Positions 46,005 through 55,468 of a stretch of DNA of 64,000 bases are shown here, one piece after another. Position 1 is the stretch's first letter, and every line of letters begins with the position of its first letter. Under the pieces are notes generated by a model. The model was given only the letters and a program-made list of their open reading frames with translations, searched no databases and had not been told where the DNA came from. The stretch is from an uncultured Bacteroidales bacterium (GTDB lineage Bacteria > Bacteroidota > Bacteroidia > Bacteroidales > UBA932). The translations under genes and the position numbers were made by a program. Location of the stretch: contig CAKUTA010000011.1 of the NCBI GenBank assembly GCA_934691625.1, positions 9,989-73,988 of the forward strand, in the 5' to 3' direction.

Positions 46005-46012
46005 CAAAGATA
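46005..46012 (-). promoter_or_regulatory. -7 element of the rimP-nusA-infB operon
   Basis: TATCTTTG on the minus strand. No clear TTTG at -33. Predicted start near 45998, directly before the terminator hairpin. Confidence 0.5.
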
Positions 46013-46074
46013 GTCAAAATTTTCCGAAAGGGAAAAAAAGTCCGTATAATTTCATCTTTTCCTATAAAAGTGCT

Positions 46075-46082
46075 TACATTTG
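46075..46082 (+). promoter_or_regulatory. -7 element of lpxD
   Basis: TACATTTG matches the consensus, 53 bases before the lpxD ATG. The -33 region is weak. Confidence 0.5.
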
Positions 46083-46134
46083 TAGAAATTATTAACAGTC
46101 CTGTCCTGCACAGGGATAATAAAATATCAGGAAT

Positions 46135-47124
46135 ATGGAATTTACAGCCAAACAGCTGGCGAAGGTGCTGAAAGGAACCGTAGATGGCGACCCGGAGGCA
46201 AAGGCTACATCGTTTGCAAAGATAGAGCATGGGAAATCAGGGCAGCTATGTTTTTTAGCAAATCCTAAATATGAACATTACGTATATACATGCAAGGCAA
46301 GCATTCTGCTGGTAAACAAGACATTCGAGCCGAAGAAGGCTGTGGCCTGCACAATGATCAGAGTCGATGATGCCTACATTGCAGTGGCGGATCTGCTGAA
46401 ATACGTAGCGACGCAGAAACGTACAGACCGCAGACATCGCGGATTCCGTTCCTCATGGTTCCTCACCACCAAGTTCGGCAAGAAGGTGTATCTTGGAAGC
46501 CACTCTTACGTCGGTCATCATGCTGTAATCGGCGACTATACGAAAATCTACGAGAACGTATATATAGGTGACAACACGAAGATCGGCTCCCACTGTATCA
46601 TATATCCTGGTGTGAGCATCTATCCTGGAATGGTCATCGGGGACAATGTCATTATCCATTCCAATGCCGTGATTGGCTCTGACGGTTTCGGAAATGCTCC
46701 GCAGCCTGACGGTACATGGGAGAAGATAGAGCATCTTGGCAATGTCGTCATCGGCAACAATGTCGAGATCGGTGCCGGGACCACCATCGACAAGTCCGAG
46801 ATGGAATCGACCATTATCGGGAATGGCGTGAAAATCGACAATCTCTGCCAGATTGCGCACAATGTGATTATCGGTGACAATACCGTGATGGCAGCCCAGT
46901 GCGGTATCGCCGGATCTGCTAAAATCGGAAAGAACTGCATCCTGGCAGGGCAGGTCGGCATAGCCGGACATATAGAAATCGCTGATAACACGACAATTGC
47001 GGCTCAGGCCGGAGTCATAGGAAACATCCGGAAATCCGGTCAGGTCCTTCTAGGATCCCCTGCAATTCCTATCAAGAACTATATGAGAAGCTATGCTGTA
47101 TTCAGGCAGCAGGGAAAGGAATAG
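46135..47124 (+). CDS. lpxD: UDP-3-O-acylglucosamine N-acyltransferase
   Basis: A 329-residue protein. The N-terminal uridine-binding domain ([32 protein letters not shown]) precedes a left-handed beta-helix with hexapeptide repeats ([52 protein letters not shown]) and a helical C-terminus. It adds the N-linked acyl chain in lipid A synthesis. First of lpxD-lpxC-lpxA. Confidence 0.96.
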   Translation: MEFTAKQLAKVLKGTVDGDPEAKATSFAKIEHGKSGQLCFLANPKYEHYVYTCKASILLVNKTFEPKKAVACTMIRVDDAYIAVADLLKYVATQKRTDRRHRGFRSSWFLTTKFGKKVYLGSHSYVGHHAVIGDYTKIYENVYIGDNTKIGSHCIIYPGVSIYPGMVIGDNVIIHSNAVIGSDGFGNAPQPDGTWEKIEHLGNVVIGNNVEIGAGTTIDKSEMESTIIGNGVKIDNLCQIAHNVIIGDNTVMAAQCGIAGSAKIGKNCILAGQVGIAGHIEIADNTTIAAQAGVIGNIRKSGQVLLGSPAIPIKNYMRSYAVFRQQGKE

Positions 47125-47156
47125 CATTATTAAAATAGTCCAAAAAGCTTTCTGTA

Positions 47157-47188
47157 TTGTGTAAGTCGCTGAAAAATACATATATTTG
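47157..47188 (+). promoter_or_regulatory. Promoter of lpxC
   Basis: TTG at 47157-47159, 21 bases, TATATTTG at 47181-47188. Predicted start near 47195; ATG at 47219. Confidence 0.55.
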
Positions 47189-47218
47189 CAAAATTATATG
47201 AATTTGTAACGAAAATAG

Positions 47219-48133
47219 ATGAAGCAGCATACACTCAATAGCGCCTGCCAGTTCCATGGCAAGGGACTTCACACAGGAAGGATTGCGGAGATGACCGTCA
47301 AGCCGGCCCAGGAGAATACCGGGATAGTGTTCCTCCGTAAGGACATAGGGACAGAAGCTTTCGTCAATGCTCTTGCGGAGAACGTCTCCAGCACGGCGAG
47401 AAGCACGACGATATCGGATGGGGAAGTCTCAGTATCTACAATAGAACATATAATGTCGGCACTGACAGGAATGGGCATTGACAATGCCGTTGTCGAACTG
47501 GACAATGTGGAAGTGCCTATCCTGGATGGAAGCGCCCTGCCTTATGTGAAGGCTTTCTCTGAAGCCGGGATTGTGGAGCAGAACGCTGAACGTGTCTATA
47601 TCACACTTCCTGATGAGGTGGAGATTAAAGACGAAAAGAGCGGCTCGTGGGTAAGGGTTACCCCGGCAGAGGCCCCTTCATACGATATTACAGTTGATTT
47701 CAACTCACATGTGCTTGGCGTCCAGAGCGCCGCGTGGGATCTGACGAAGGATTACGCACATGAAATCGGCCCGTGCCGCACTTTCGTATTCTTCCATGAA
47801 GTCGAGTATCTGTTCGCGAATAACCTCGTGAAGGGAGGCGATGTGGACAATGCCATAGTCATAGTGGAGCATCCGGTATCGGAGGAGCAGCTGGACAGGA
47901 TGGCGGAATTGTTCAAACAGCCGAAGCTTGGTGTCAGCGAAAGCGGATACCTCAATAACTTGAAGCTTCATTTCCCTAACGAATGCGGCAGGCACAAGCT
48001 GCTGGATATGATAGGGGATATGAGACTGACGGGCGGCTATCTCAATGCAAAGGTGACGGCGTTCAAGCCTGGTCATACGATAAATACAAATACAGCGAAG
48101 GCAGTCCGTGCCCTCCTTTCTAAAGTAAAATAA
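47219..48133 (+). CDS. lpxC: UDP-3-O-acyl-GlcNAc deacetylase, stand-alone form
   Basis: A 304-residue enzyme with HGKGLHTG, STIEHIMSALTGMGIDNAV (zinc His), PILDGSALPYV, GDVDNAIV and HKLLDMIGDMRLTGG (zinc His and Asp, catalytic). It catalyses the committed step of lipid A synthesis. It ends at the length of E. coli LpxC; the FabZ dehydratase domain usually fused to LpxC in Bacteroidales is absent, and lpxA begins 6 bases later. Thus FabZ must be encoded elsewhere. Confidence 0.96.
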   Translation: MKQHTLNSACQFHGKGLHTGRIAEMTVKPAQENTGIVFLRKDIGTEAFVNALAENVSSTARSTTISDGEVSVSTIEHIMSALTGMGIDNAVVELDNVEVPILDGSALPYVKAFSEAGIVEQNAERVYITLPDEVEIKDEKSGSWVRVTPAEAPSYDITVDFNSHVLGVQSAAWDLTKDYAHEIGPCRTFVFFHEVEYLFANNLVKGGDVDNAIVIVEHPVSEEQLDRMAELFKQPKLGVSESGYLNNLKLHFPNECGRHKLLDMIGDMRLTGGYLNAKVTAFKPGHTINTNTAKAVRALLSKVK

Positions 48134-48139
48134 TTGATT

Positions 48140-48952
48140 ATGAATAAGATTCATCCATTGGCAACTGTCAGCCCCAAGGCTGTTCTAGGTGATAATATCG
48201 AAATCGGGCCATACGCCTTCATTGATGACGATGTGCAGATCGGCGATGGCTGCAAGATATATCCGCATGCTGTCATCTATCCTTATGTGAAGATGGGCAA
48301 GAACTGCGAAGTATTCCCTGGAGCTGTCATCGGAGCCATTCCTCAGGATCTCAAGTTTGATGGCGAGATTACATACGTTGAGATCGGAGACAATGTCACT
48401 ATCCGAGAGTGCGTTACCATCAACCGTGGTACCAAGGCAAGTGGAAAGGGTGTCACTAGGGTTGGAAACAATACCCTTATAATGTCATACGTGCATATCG
48501 CACATGACTGCAATGTTGGCAATCATTGTATCCTCGTAAGCTATGTAGGGATCGCAGGGGAGACCGAGGTGGCAGACTGGGCTATAATCGGAGGTGGAGC
48601 CAAGGCTCACCAGTTCACCAAGATCGGCTGCCATGCCATGGTAGGCGGAATGTCCAAGATAAACAAGGATATCCCTCCTTATGCTCTTTGCGGCCGTGAT
48701 CCTATCTGCTATGCTGGCGTGAATATCGTCGGACTTCGCAGAAGGGGTTTCTCAGCAGAGGTCGTCAGAAATATAAAGGACATCTACGATACAATCTATT
48801 TTCAGGGGTACAATATCACCGACGGCTGCGCCAAGGTTGAGGCCGGTTTCCCTGATTCAGAGGAGAAGACCACTATTCTGAACTTCATCCGTTCTTCAAA
48901 GCGCGGAATCGTAAAGGCCAATTCGCCTAGCGAGAAAGGCGAGATTGACTAG
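48140..48952 (+). CDS. lpxA: UDP-N-acetylglucosamine O-acyltransferase
   Basis: A 270-residue trimeric left-handed beta-helix enzyme. Hexapeptide repeats such as LGDNIEIGPYAFIDDDVQIGD, IGAIPQDLKFDGE and HIAHDCNVGNHCILV (catalytic His) are visible, with the C-terminal helical cap starting GLRRRGFSAEVV. It transfers a 3-hydroxyacyl chain to UDP-GlcNAc, the first step of lipid A synthesis. The ATG at 48140 is favoured over a TTG at 48134. Confidence 0.96.
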   Translation: MNKIHPLATVSPKAVLGDNIEIGPYAFIDDDVQIGDGCKIYPHAVIYPYVKMGKNCEVFPGAVIGAIPQDLKFDGEITYVEIGDNVTIRECVTINRGTKASGKGVTRVGNNTLIMSYVHIAHDCNVGNHCILVSYVGIAGETEVADWAIIGGGAKAHQFTKIGCHAMVGGMSKINKDIPPYALCGRDPICYAGVNIVGLRRRGFSAEVVRNIKDIYDTIYFQGYNITDGCAKVEAGFPDSEEKTTILNFIRSSKRGIVKANSPSEKGEID

Positions 48953-48954
48953 AG

Positions 48955-49620
48955 ATGCTGCTTGAAATAGCATTTTTTCCGCCCATATCATATTTTGCGG
49001 CGATAGCTGAAGAATTTACCCTGTCAACCGGCAGGGTAAACTCTTATATACCGGCGGAGGTATATATCGAAGCCTGTGAGAACTACCAGAAGCAGTCGTA
49101 CCGTAACCGGTGCCGTATCTATGCGTCAGGTGGCGTGGAGGCGTTGTCCGTGCCTGTTGTCCATGAGAACGGAACCTATGCATTGCCGATACGGAGGTTG
49201 AGGATCGACTGGTCCAGGCCATGGTTGCAGAGAATGGAACGGGCTATCATATCCGCCTACGAGTCTTCTGCATGGTTTGAATATTACCGTGATGAGCTGT
49301 TCTCCATTATGGACAGTCGCCACGAATATCTTTTTGACCTTGACCTTGACCTTATCCGCTTCTTTCTAGCCAAGACAGGCATTGCCGCGGATATCAGGTT
49401 CACTGAAGAATATACTTGTTATGGATCTGGCCTTTATGGTAGGGACATGCGTGGAGTCTTTCACCCTAAGCGTGCGAACTCCGTTCTTGACAGCCTGCAA
49501 CTGGAAAAGCCATACTGGCAGGTCTTTTCCCTGAAGTATGGCTTTATTTCCGATTTGTCCATCATGGACCTGCTTTTCAATGAAGGCCCGGACTCAATCT
49601 CTTATCTGAAGCGCATCTAG
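48955..49620 (+). CDS. WbqC family protein
   Basis: A 221-residue protein with IAFFPPISYFAAIAE, NSYIPAEVYIEACENYQKQSYRNRCRIY and RPWLQRMERAIISAYESSAWFEYYRDEL, typical of the WbqC-like family often found near polysaccharide or lipid A genes in Bacteroidota. Starts 2 bases after lpxA, so cotranscribed. Biochemical activity unknown. Confidence 0.8.
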   Translation: MLLEIAFFPPISYFAAIAEEFTLSTGRVNSYIPAEVYIEACENYQKQSYRNRCRIYASGGVEALSVPVVHENGTYALPIRRLRIDWSRPWLQRMERAIISAYESSAWFEYYRDELFSIMDSRHEYLFDLDLDLIRFFLAKTGIAADIRFTEEYTCYGSGLYGRDMRGVFHPKRANSVLDSLQLEKPYWQVFSLKYGFISDLSIMDLLFNEGPDSISYLKRI

Positions 49621-49630
49621 CTCGGCTTTC

Positions 49631-51259
49631 CTAGAATCTCCAGCCGAAGGTGGCTACTATATCCCAAAGCCTTTTTCTGTGCTGGATCTCCGGCGACAAT
49701 GCCCCGTCGATATAGGTGTCGTACGGGTAGATGTACTCGTCGGGATACTTTGTGCCGCGTACAGCGAGATCACAGAAGAATGAACCCTTGGAACTGTATC
49801 CGGCGCCTGCTGAGATGGCGTTTCTGTATGCCTTCGGTGTCTTCTGGATGTTATCCTCGAAATACCTCTCGGCACATGTGGTGACATTGTATCCAGCCCT
49901 GATGGCAAATGACGGGACAGGCTTGATTTCAGCACCGATTCTCAGCATGTGTGCTTTTCCCGAGAAGTCCTTTATATCCTGGTTGACGCCGTCGAATGTG
50001 GAGTTGTCATTGGTATCCGTTTCCACAAACCTCATCCTGCTGTAGTCTGTATATTCGTAATCTGCGCTTAGAACCCCGTATGGGCCGAATGTGTAAGCGA
50101 TGCCGAGATCCACTTTCGCCGGAGCTACGAACTTATATTTATACTCGCCTCTAGGTGATTGTGCACTGGCATTGAAATCCCCATTCATGTAGTATGTTTC
50201 TCCGGCTACCTGCCAATGCTCGGTTATGAAGTTCGCTGTAGGGGTCTGGACTGCGACTCCGATACGCAACCCTTTCACTGGAGCTGCGATGAAGCCGAAC
50301 TTGGCATAGATGCCTGCACCGTCCGCATCGTAGGAATACCTGGAGCGGAGCTGGTCGAAATATGTTCTCTGCACATTCCCGGAATTATCCGCCATGTCTA
50401 TCTGAAAATTCTCGGGGGTGGCAGCTATCTCCTTGAAATACTGGCTCATTGAGTAGTCAAGAGACGAGACGCCTATATTCACACCGGCAAAGTACTTGTC
50501 AGAGAAGTTGAACCCGACATTGAATGCTATATCATACTTGTTTCCATGCGCCCTGCGTCCGTATCTTTGATCGATGAGGTCGGCAAGCGTTATATCGTAA
50601 TTGTCATTTCCCAGGCTGGTCGCTTTCTCCGTGACGCCGAGATAGTCATCATTTTTACTGCTGTAGTTTGAGATTATCATTGACTGCCATCCGACAATGG
50701 TCTGCCATGGAATGCTGGTGTTGTAGTATGCGTCATCATTGATGCTGGCAGAGTTGACACCTGCGGCATTTGCAGCGAGATATCCTGCGTATGTCGTGGC
50801 TGTGTTGCTTCCATGGGCTGTCACATCGTCAAGGAAGTTGGCGGATGCGTTAGCTACAATGCCTAGAGAAACATTCTTGAGTCCTCTGCGTGAACCTGTC
50901 TTCAGATTAATTACCGTGCCGACATTAGGGACTGTGAACTTCACTGAGGAACTTTTGTCTGCACTTCCGAATGTGTTTACGGTTGACGGCATCGCATTGT
51001 ACTTCCCTGAAGACGAAAGTATGCTTATGTTTGGCGAGAATGCCACCTGCGAAAAGCTGTTCACCGCTGACCCGGCAGGGTTCAGTGTTATGGAGCCGAG
51101 GTCGCCTCCAAGAGCCGTGAAGGCATTGCCCATGGCGATGCTCCTCGCTGTGCCGTAATAGTTGCTTTCGCTGAACTTCAATGCGTCAGCGACTGTCTGG
51201 GCTCCTGCATCTGCTGCAATGGCTGCCAGCAGGAGCATTGATATAGTCTGTTTTTTCAT
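49631..51259 (-). CDS. Outer-membrane protein of the OmpP1/FadL family
   Basis: A 542-residue protein with signal peptide (MKKQTISMLLLAAIAADAGA), the FadL-like start YYGTARSIAMGNAFTALGGDLGSITLNPAG, many amphipathic beta strands and a C-terminal aromatic residue (FGWRF), which signals outer-membrane assembly. It may carry hydrophobic compounds. It is 12 bases downstream of the Ser/Tyr-rich lipoprotein gene and probably in the same operon. Confidence 0.85.
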   Translation of the reverse strand: MKKQTISMLLLAAIAADAGAQTVADALKFSESNYYGTARSIAMGNAFTALGGDLGSITLNPAGSAVNSFSQVAFSPNISILSSSGKYNAMPSTVNTFGSADKSSSVKFTVPNVGTVINLKTGSRRGLKNVSLGIVANASANFLDDVTAHGSNTATTYAGYLAANAAGVNSASINDDAYYNTSIPWQTIVGWQSMIISNYSSKNDDYLGVTEKATSLGNDNYDITLADLIDQRYGRRAHGNKYDIAFNVGFNFSDKYFAGVNIGVSSLDYSMSQYFKEIAATPENFQIDMADNSGNVQRTYFDQLRSRYSYDADGAGIYAKFGFIAAPVKGLRIGVAVQTPTANFITEHWQVAGETYYMNGDFNASAQSPRGEYKYKFVAPAKVDLGIAYTFGPYGVLSADYEYTDYSRMRFVETDTNDNSTFDGVNQDIKDFSGKAHMLRIGAEIKPVPSFAIRAGYNVTTCAERYFEDNIQKTPKAYRNAISAGAGYSSKGSFFCDLAVRGTKYPDEYIYPYDTYIDGALSPEIQHRKRLWDIVATFGWRF

Positions 51260-51271
51260 GTTTATTCCTGA

Positions 51272-52585
51272 TTAATGTCTTCTGACTGTTCCTCCGGAAC
51301 TTCCGCCGGAAGAATGTGAAGCTCCGCCTCCAGAGTAGCCTCCGGAACTTCTGTAGGAACTTCCTCCGCTATATGAAGAACCGCTGCTTCTGTATGACGA
51401 TGAGCTGCCGGATGAACTGCTTCGATAGGAGGATGAGCTGCTGCCGGCGCTTCTGTAGGAGCTTCCTCCGCTATATGAGCCGCTTGAAGAACTGCTGCGG
51501 TATGCTGAACTGGAACTGCTTGACGATGAGCTGCTTCCTCTGTATGAGGAGCCTGTGGACTGGCTTGTCACAGGTCTGCGGTACACAGAACCGCCTGCAG
51601 GTTTGCTGGAGCTGCCTGATGGACGGTATGCAGTGCTGCTGTTCCCTGATGCTGATGAATATCCTCTGGAAACTGTTCCGCTTGTGCGCCTTACAGTGCC
51701 ACCTGCATAGCTGCTCCCGGTAGCGGAATTTGATGACGGACGTGAAGCAGTTCCTGCGGATGAAACTCTGCGGACAGGTGACAATGAAGAAGATACGGCC
51801 CTTGTCCCTGATGCTGAGGCGGTCGTTCCTCGTCTGACTGCTGAGGTCACAGTGCCAGTGTTGCGTCTGACATTTGAAGAAGTGACACCCATTGCATCTG
51901 TGCGGCTGTTGATTGTCGTGGAGTTCCTGCTGCCCCAGTAGGTGTTGCGGCCTCCGTGACCGAAGTCACCATGCCATGGGCCTGGATGATGGTGATGGTA
52001 TGGCGGGCACCATGGGTCATAGTACCACGGGTCGTAGTGCCATGCCCAATAATATCCAGGGCGTCCCCAGTACCATGGATCATCCCAATACCATGAACTG
52101 TAGTACCATGGATCGCTCCAGTACCATCTGTTCCAGTATATTCCCGAATAGTACCATGGGTTTGCTCCCCAGTACCAGGACGCGCTGTACGGGTACCAAT
52201 ATGAGCCTGGCCAGTATGAAGATGCGAATCCTGCCGCAAATCCGTCGGCGAATCCGTCAGGATACAATGAGTATGCAGGTGAATTCGTGACTGTTACGGT
52301 AGTAGCGTTATCCTGTCTGTCGAATTTCAATGTCGTGGACATATTGTCCGGAACAAATAATGTGTCGGTCTGTCCAGCCTTCAGGAACAGCTGGGAGCTT
52401 TCAGTCTCCTTGACGAGGTCATTGACCTTTGAACGGGAAGCCTGGACGGCTGCCCTGGTCTCGCTTTCGGACGGTCTGCTGTAGAATCCGTCCTGGAATT
52501 CCTGGGAAGACGCATACTGTGACGCGGAGCCGCAAGATGCCAATGCCATCAGCGCCCCGGCTAGAGCCAAGATGTTCGTTTTCAT
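51272..52585 (-). CDS. Lipoprotein with Trp/Tyr-rich centre and Ser-rich repetitive tail
   Basis: The ATG at 52585 (437 residues) gives a signal peptide with lipobox LASC (Cys18). After a conserved N-terminal part (about 20-115) the centre, about 120-220, is loaded with Trp, Tyr, Pro, Gly and Asp (repeats such as DPWYYSSWYWDDPWYW) and a run of His. The last 200 residues are Ser, Gly, Arg and Tyr (SYRSSGSS-type repeats). Such aromatic low-complexity proteins occur in Bacteroidetes with no known role; it could form a surface layer or adhesive. I do not recognise a defined family. Confidence 0.8.
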   Translation of the reverse strand: MKTNILALAGALMALASCGSASQYASSQEFQDGFYSRPSESETRAAVQASRSKVNDLVKETESSQLFLKAGQTDTLFVPDNMSTTLKFDRQDNATTVTVTNSPAYSLYPDGFADGFAAGFASSYWPGSYWYPYSASWYWGANPWYYSGIYWNRWYWSDPWYYSSWYWDDPWYWGRPGYYWAWHYDPWYYDPWCPPYHHHHPGPWHGDFGHGGRNTYWGSRNSTTINSRTDAMGVTSSNVRRNTGTVTSAVRRGTTASASGTRAVSSSLSPVRRVSSAGTASRPSSNSATGSSYAGGTVRRTSGTVSRGYSSASGNSSTAYRPSGSSSKPAGGSVYRRPVTSQSTGSSYRGSSSSSSSSSSAYRSSSSSGSYSGGSSYRSAGSSSSSYRSSSSGSSSSYRSSGSSYSGGSSYRSSGGYSGGGASHSSGGSSGGTVRRH

Positions 52586-52824
52586 AATCGGACCTCCTAT
52601 AATTAATATAAAGTTTGTATCTTTGTGCCTGCTAGAGGCATTGCAGGCTGCAAATGCAATTTTCATACCTGCATTATATCAAATGCTTCTGTATGAATAT
52701 TATTGCAAGATTAGCAATAATATCGTTAAAAAACAATACACGGACGGCGGCCAGGCACCGCGGTGAAACAGATAAAACCCTATACGGCAGTATCCTGGCA
52801 TACTCCGCATAAAATTTTTATACG
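52586..52824. other. Leader region of proS
   Basis: TATCTTTG at 52618-52625 on the plus strand is a candidate -7 element. If used, the proS leader would be about 190 nt, with a perfect 10-bp hairpin at 52697-52723 (arms ATATTATTGC / GCAATAATAT) and a CACCGCGGTG palindrome at 52756-52765. No T-box signature was seen. A regulatory role is possible but unproven. Confidence 0.45.
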
Positions 52825-54303
52825 ATGGCAGATCAGATAACCAAAAGGTCGGTAAATTACTCTCAGTGGTATAATGACCTGGTAGTCAAGGCGGACCTTG
52901 CAGAACAGTCTCCGGTAAGGGGATGTATGGTCATCAAACCTTATGGATACGCAATATGGGAGAAGATGCAGCATGTCCTTGATGCTAAATTCAAGGAGAC
53001 AGGTGCTGTCAATGCTTATTTCCCTCTATTTATTCCGAAGTCATTCTTCAGCCGTGAAGCTGAACATGTTGCAGGTTTTGCAAAGGAATGCGCCGTGGTG
53101 ACCCATCACCGTCTTATGAATGATCCTGACGGGAATGGTGTGGTTGTGGACCCGTCATCGAAGCTTGATGAGGAGCTTATCGTCAGACCGACATCGGAGA
53201 CCATAATCTGGAGCACATATAAGAACTGGATCAAGTCATGGAGGGATCTCCCTATCATGTGCAATCAGTGGGCCAATGTCGTAAGATGGGAGATGCGTAC
53301 CCGCCTGTTCCTCAGGACTGCCGAGTTCCTGTGGCAGGAAGGGCATACTGCCCATGCGACGGCCCAGGAGGCTCAGGAAGAGGCGGAGAGAATGGTGCAT
53401 GTATATGCTGATTTCGCCCGCAACTATCTGGCTCTTCCTGTAATTGTCGGTCATAAGAGCCCTAACGAGAGGTTCGCGGGTGCTCTAGATACACTTACGA
53501 TCGAGGCTATGATGCAGGATGGAAAGGCTTTGCAGTCAGGTACATCCCATTTTCTCGGACAGAACTTCGCGAAGTCTTTCGATGTGAAATATACTGATAA
53601 GGAAGGCCAGCAGCAATATGTATGGGCGACCTCATGGGGAGTTTCTACACGTCTTATGGGTGCCCTTATCATGGCTCATGGAGATGACAACGGACTGGTG
53701 CTTCCTCCTGCGCTTGCTCCTATAGAGGTGGTTATGGTGCCTATCTACAAGACTGAAGAAGAACATTCTGCAATCATCGGGAAGATGAACCAGATCAAGT
53801 CATCGCTTGAGGCAGCCGGCCATTCTGTCAAGATTGATGACCGCGATACCCTCAGGCCTGGATTCAAATTCGCCGAGTGGGAGCTTAAGGGCGTGCCTGT
53901 AAGACTTGCCATAGGAGCGCGTGACCTCCAGAATGATACAGTTGAGGTGCATCGCCGTGATACCATGGAGAAGAACACAGTCTCTCTTGAGGGCATTGAC
54001 AAGTATATAGGGGAACTTCTGTCGGATATTCAGAAGAACATATATCAGAAAGCACTTGATTTCAGGGCTTCCAGAATCGAGAAATGCGATTCATGGGAAG
54101 AATTCAAGGAGAAGATTACCCAGGGCAAGTTCCTCCTCTGCCATTGGGATGGCACTGCCGAGACCGAACAGAAGATCAAGGACGAGACCAAGGCCACTAT
54201 CAGGTGTATTCCTGTTGACAGTGTTGTCTGCAAGGAGGAGGGCACGGATATTTATTCCGGGAAGCCTTCTCATGAGAGGGTTGTGTTTGCCATTGCCTAC
54301 TAA
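52825..54303 (+). CDS. proS: Prolyl-tRNA synthetase, archaeal/eukaryotic type
   Basis: A 492-residue class II synthetase. [18 protein letters not shown], the motif 2 region [21 protein letters not shown] and [18 protein letters not shown] (motif 3) are present, with the anticodon-binding domain after 290 and a C-terminal zinc-like domain. It lacks the large editing insertion of bacterial-type ProRS, as usual in Bacteroidales. Charges tRNA-Pro. Confidence 0.96.
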   Translation: MADQITKRSVNYSQWYNDLVVKADLAEQSPVRGCMVIKPYGYAIWEKMQHVLDAKFKETGAVNAYFPLFIPKSFFSREAEHVAGFAKECAVVTHHRLMNDPDGNGVVVDPSSKLDEELIVRPTSETIIWSTYKNWIKSWRDLPIMCNQWANVVRWEMRTRLFLRTAEFLWQEGHTAHATAQEAQEEAERMVHVYADFARNYLALPVIVGHKSPNERFAGALDTLTIEAMMQDGKALQSGTSHFLGQNFAKSFDVKYTDKEGQQQYVWATSWGVSTRLMGALIMAHGDDNGLVLPPALAPIEVVMVPIYKTEEEHSAIIGKMNQIKSSLEAAGHSVKIDDRDTLRPGFKFAEWELKGVPVRLAIGARDLQNDTVEVHRRDTMEKNTVSLEGIDKYIGELLSDIQKNIYQKALDFRASRIEKCDSWEEFKEKITQGKFLLCHWDGTAETEQKIKDETKATIRCIPVDSVVCKEEGTDIYSGKPSHERVVFAIAY

Positions 54304-54313
54304 TCAGTAAGAT

Positions 54314-55459
54314 ATGAAAAGGATTCTTATAAGTGCATCAGCGCTGCTCCTCGCGGTGGCCTCATTGTCCGCACAGGATGTGACGGATGCCCAGAAAGCC
54401 GCAGAAGAGGCGGCAAAGGCGATTGCCGGGGCACCTGTAGCTGAGATCAGGACTCCGAAGCCTAGGTATTGGACCAACTCGCTTCTGACGAAGATTGACT
54501 TTGGCCAGACAAGTCTTACAAACTGGGCTGCTGGCGGATATAACAATGTGACTCTTAAGTCATTCATTGATGCCAATGCCAACTATAAGAAGAATGACCT
54601 GTTCTTCAACAACCGTCTGCAGCTGGACTACGGGTTTCTGTATTCCGAGGATAAGCCTTTTATCCAGAAGAGCGATGACCGTATGTATTATGAGGGAAAG
54701 TTTGGCTACAAGGCAGCGAAGGCATTGAACTATTCTGCACAGTTCAACTTCAAGTCTCAGTTTACAAACAGCTATAATTATCCTATGCCTTCCAAGCCGG
54801 ATGGCGCCGAGGATGACTGGGAGCCAGGGAAAAGCGACTGGAAGGGCAGCAGGAAGCTGAAGTCAGGTTTCATATCTCCTGCATACACCAACATTGCACT
54901 CGGTATTGACTGGGTTCCGGCCAAATGGCTGACTATCAACATTGCCCCTCTGACCGGCGGTTTTGTTGTCGTCACTGACGAAACCCTCAGGAAGTCCTAT
55001 GGAATGGACCTCAAGAAGAAATACGACCGTTTCGACGGGATGAGTGCGGATGAGATTGCTGCTCTGGCAGGGCAGGATAAGGTGGCTTACGATGACTTCG
55101 TGGCAGGCAAGGAGTCTGGAGATGCATACCGCACGGCCAGGTTCGAGTTCGGTGCCCAGATAAAGATTGATGGCAAACTTCAGATCAATGATAACTTCAA
55201 ATATACTTCACAGCTGGTCCTCTTCTCGGATTATCTGGACAATCCCCAGAATATCCGTGTGAACTGGGATAACAGGTTTGACTGGAAGATCGCGAAGTAC
55301 TTTTCATTGACCCTGACCACCAACCTCATATATGATGACAAGGTGCTTGTCAAGACGGAGAAGACGTTGAAGAAGTATCCTGATGGACGTAAAGCCATAC
55401 AGTTCAAGGAATCTTTCGCATTCGGCTTCTCATATACGATAGCTTCAAGAAAGAGCTGA
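54314..55459 (+). CDS. DUF3078 outer-membrane beta-barrel protein
   Basis: A 381-residue protein with signal peptide (ending ASLSAQ) and the DUF3078 signature FGQTSLTNWAAGGYNNV, followed by alternating strands (FFNNRLQLDYGFLYSED, FTLTLTTNLIYDDKV-type) and a C-terminal strand. Common in Bacteroidales; function unknown. Lies 10 bases after proS and 9 before tilS. Confidence 0.85.
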   Translation: MKRILISASALLLAVASLSAQDVTDAQKAAEEAAKAIAGAPVAEIRTPKPRYWTNSLLTKIDFGQTSLTNWAAGGYNNVTLKSFIDANANYKKNDLFFNNRLQLDYGFLYSEDKPFIQKSDDRMYYEGKFGYKAAKALNYSAQFNFKSQFTNSYNYPMPSKPDGAEDDWEPGKSDWKGSRKLKSGFISPAYTNIALGIDWVPAKWLTINIAPLTGGFVVVTDETLRKSYGMDLKKKYDRFDGMSADEIAALAGQDKVAYDDFVAGKESGDAYRTARFEFGAQIKIDGKLQINDNFKYTSQLVLFSDYLDNPQNIRVNWDNRFDWKIAKYFSLTLTTNLIYDDKVLVKTEKTLKKYPDGRKAIQFKESFAFGFSYTIASRKS

Positions 55460-55468
55460 CACATATTT

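Noticed and set aside
52586..52824. T-box riboswitch upstream of proS
   Set aside because: No T-box consensus or specifier-loop layout, and T-boxes are rare in Bacteroidota.
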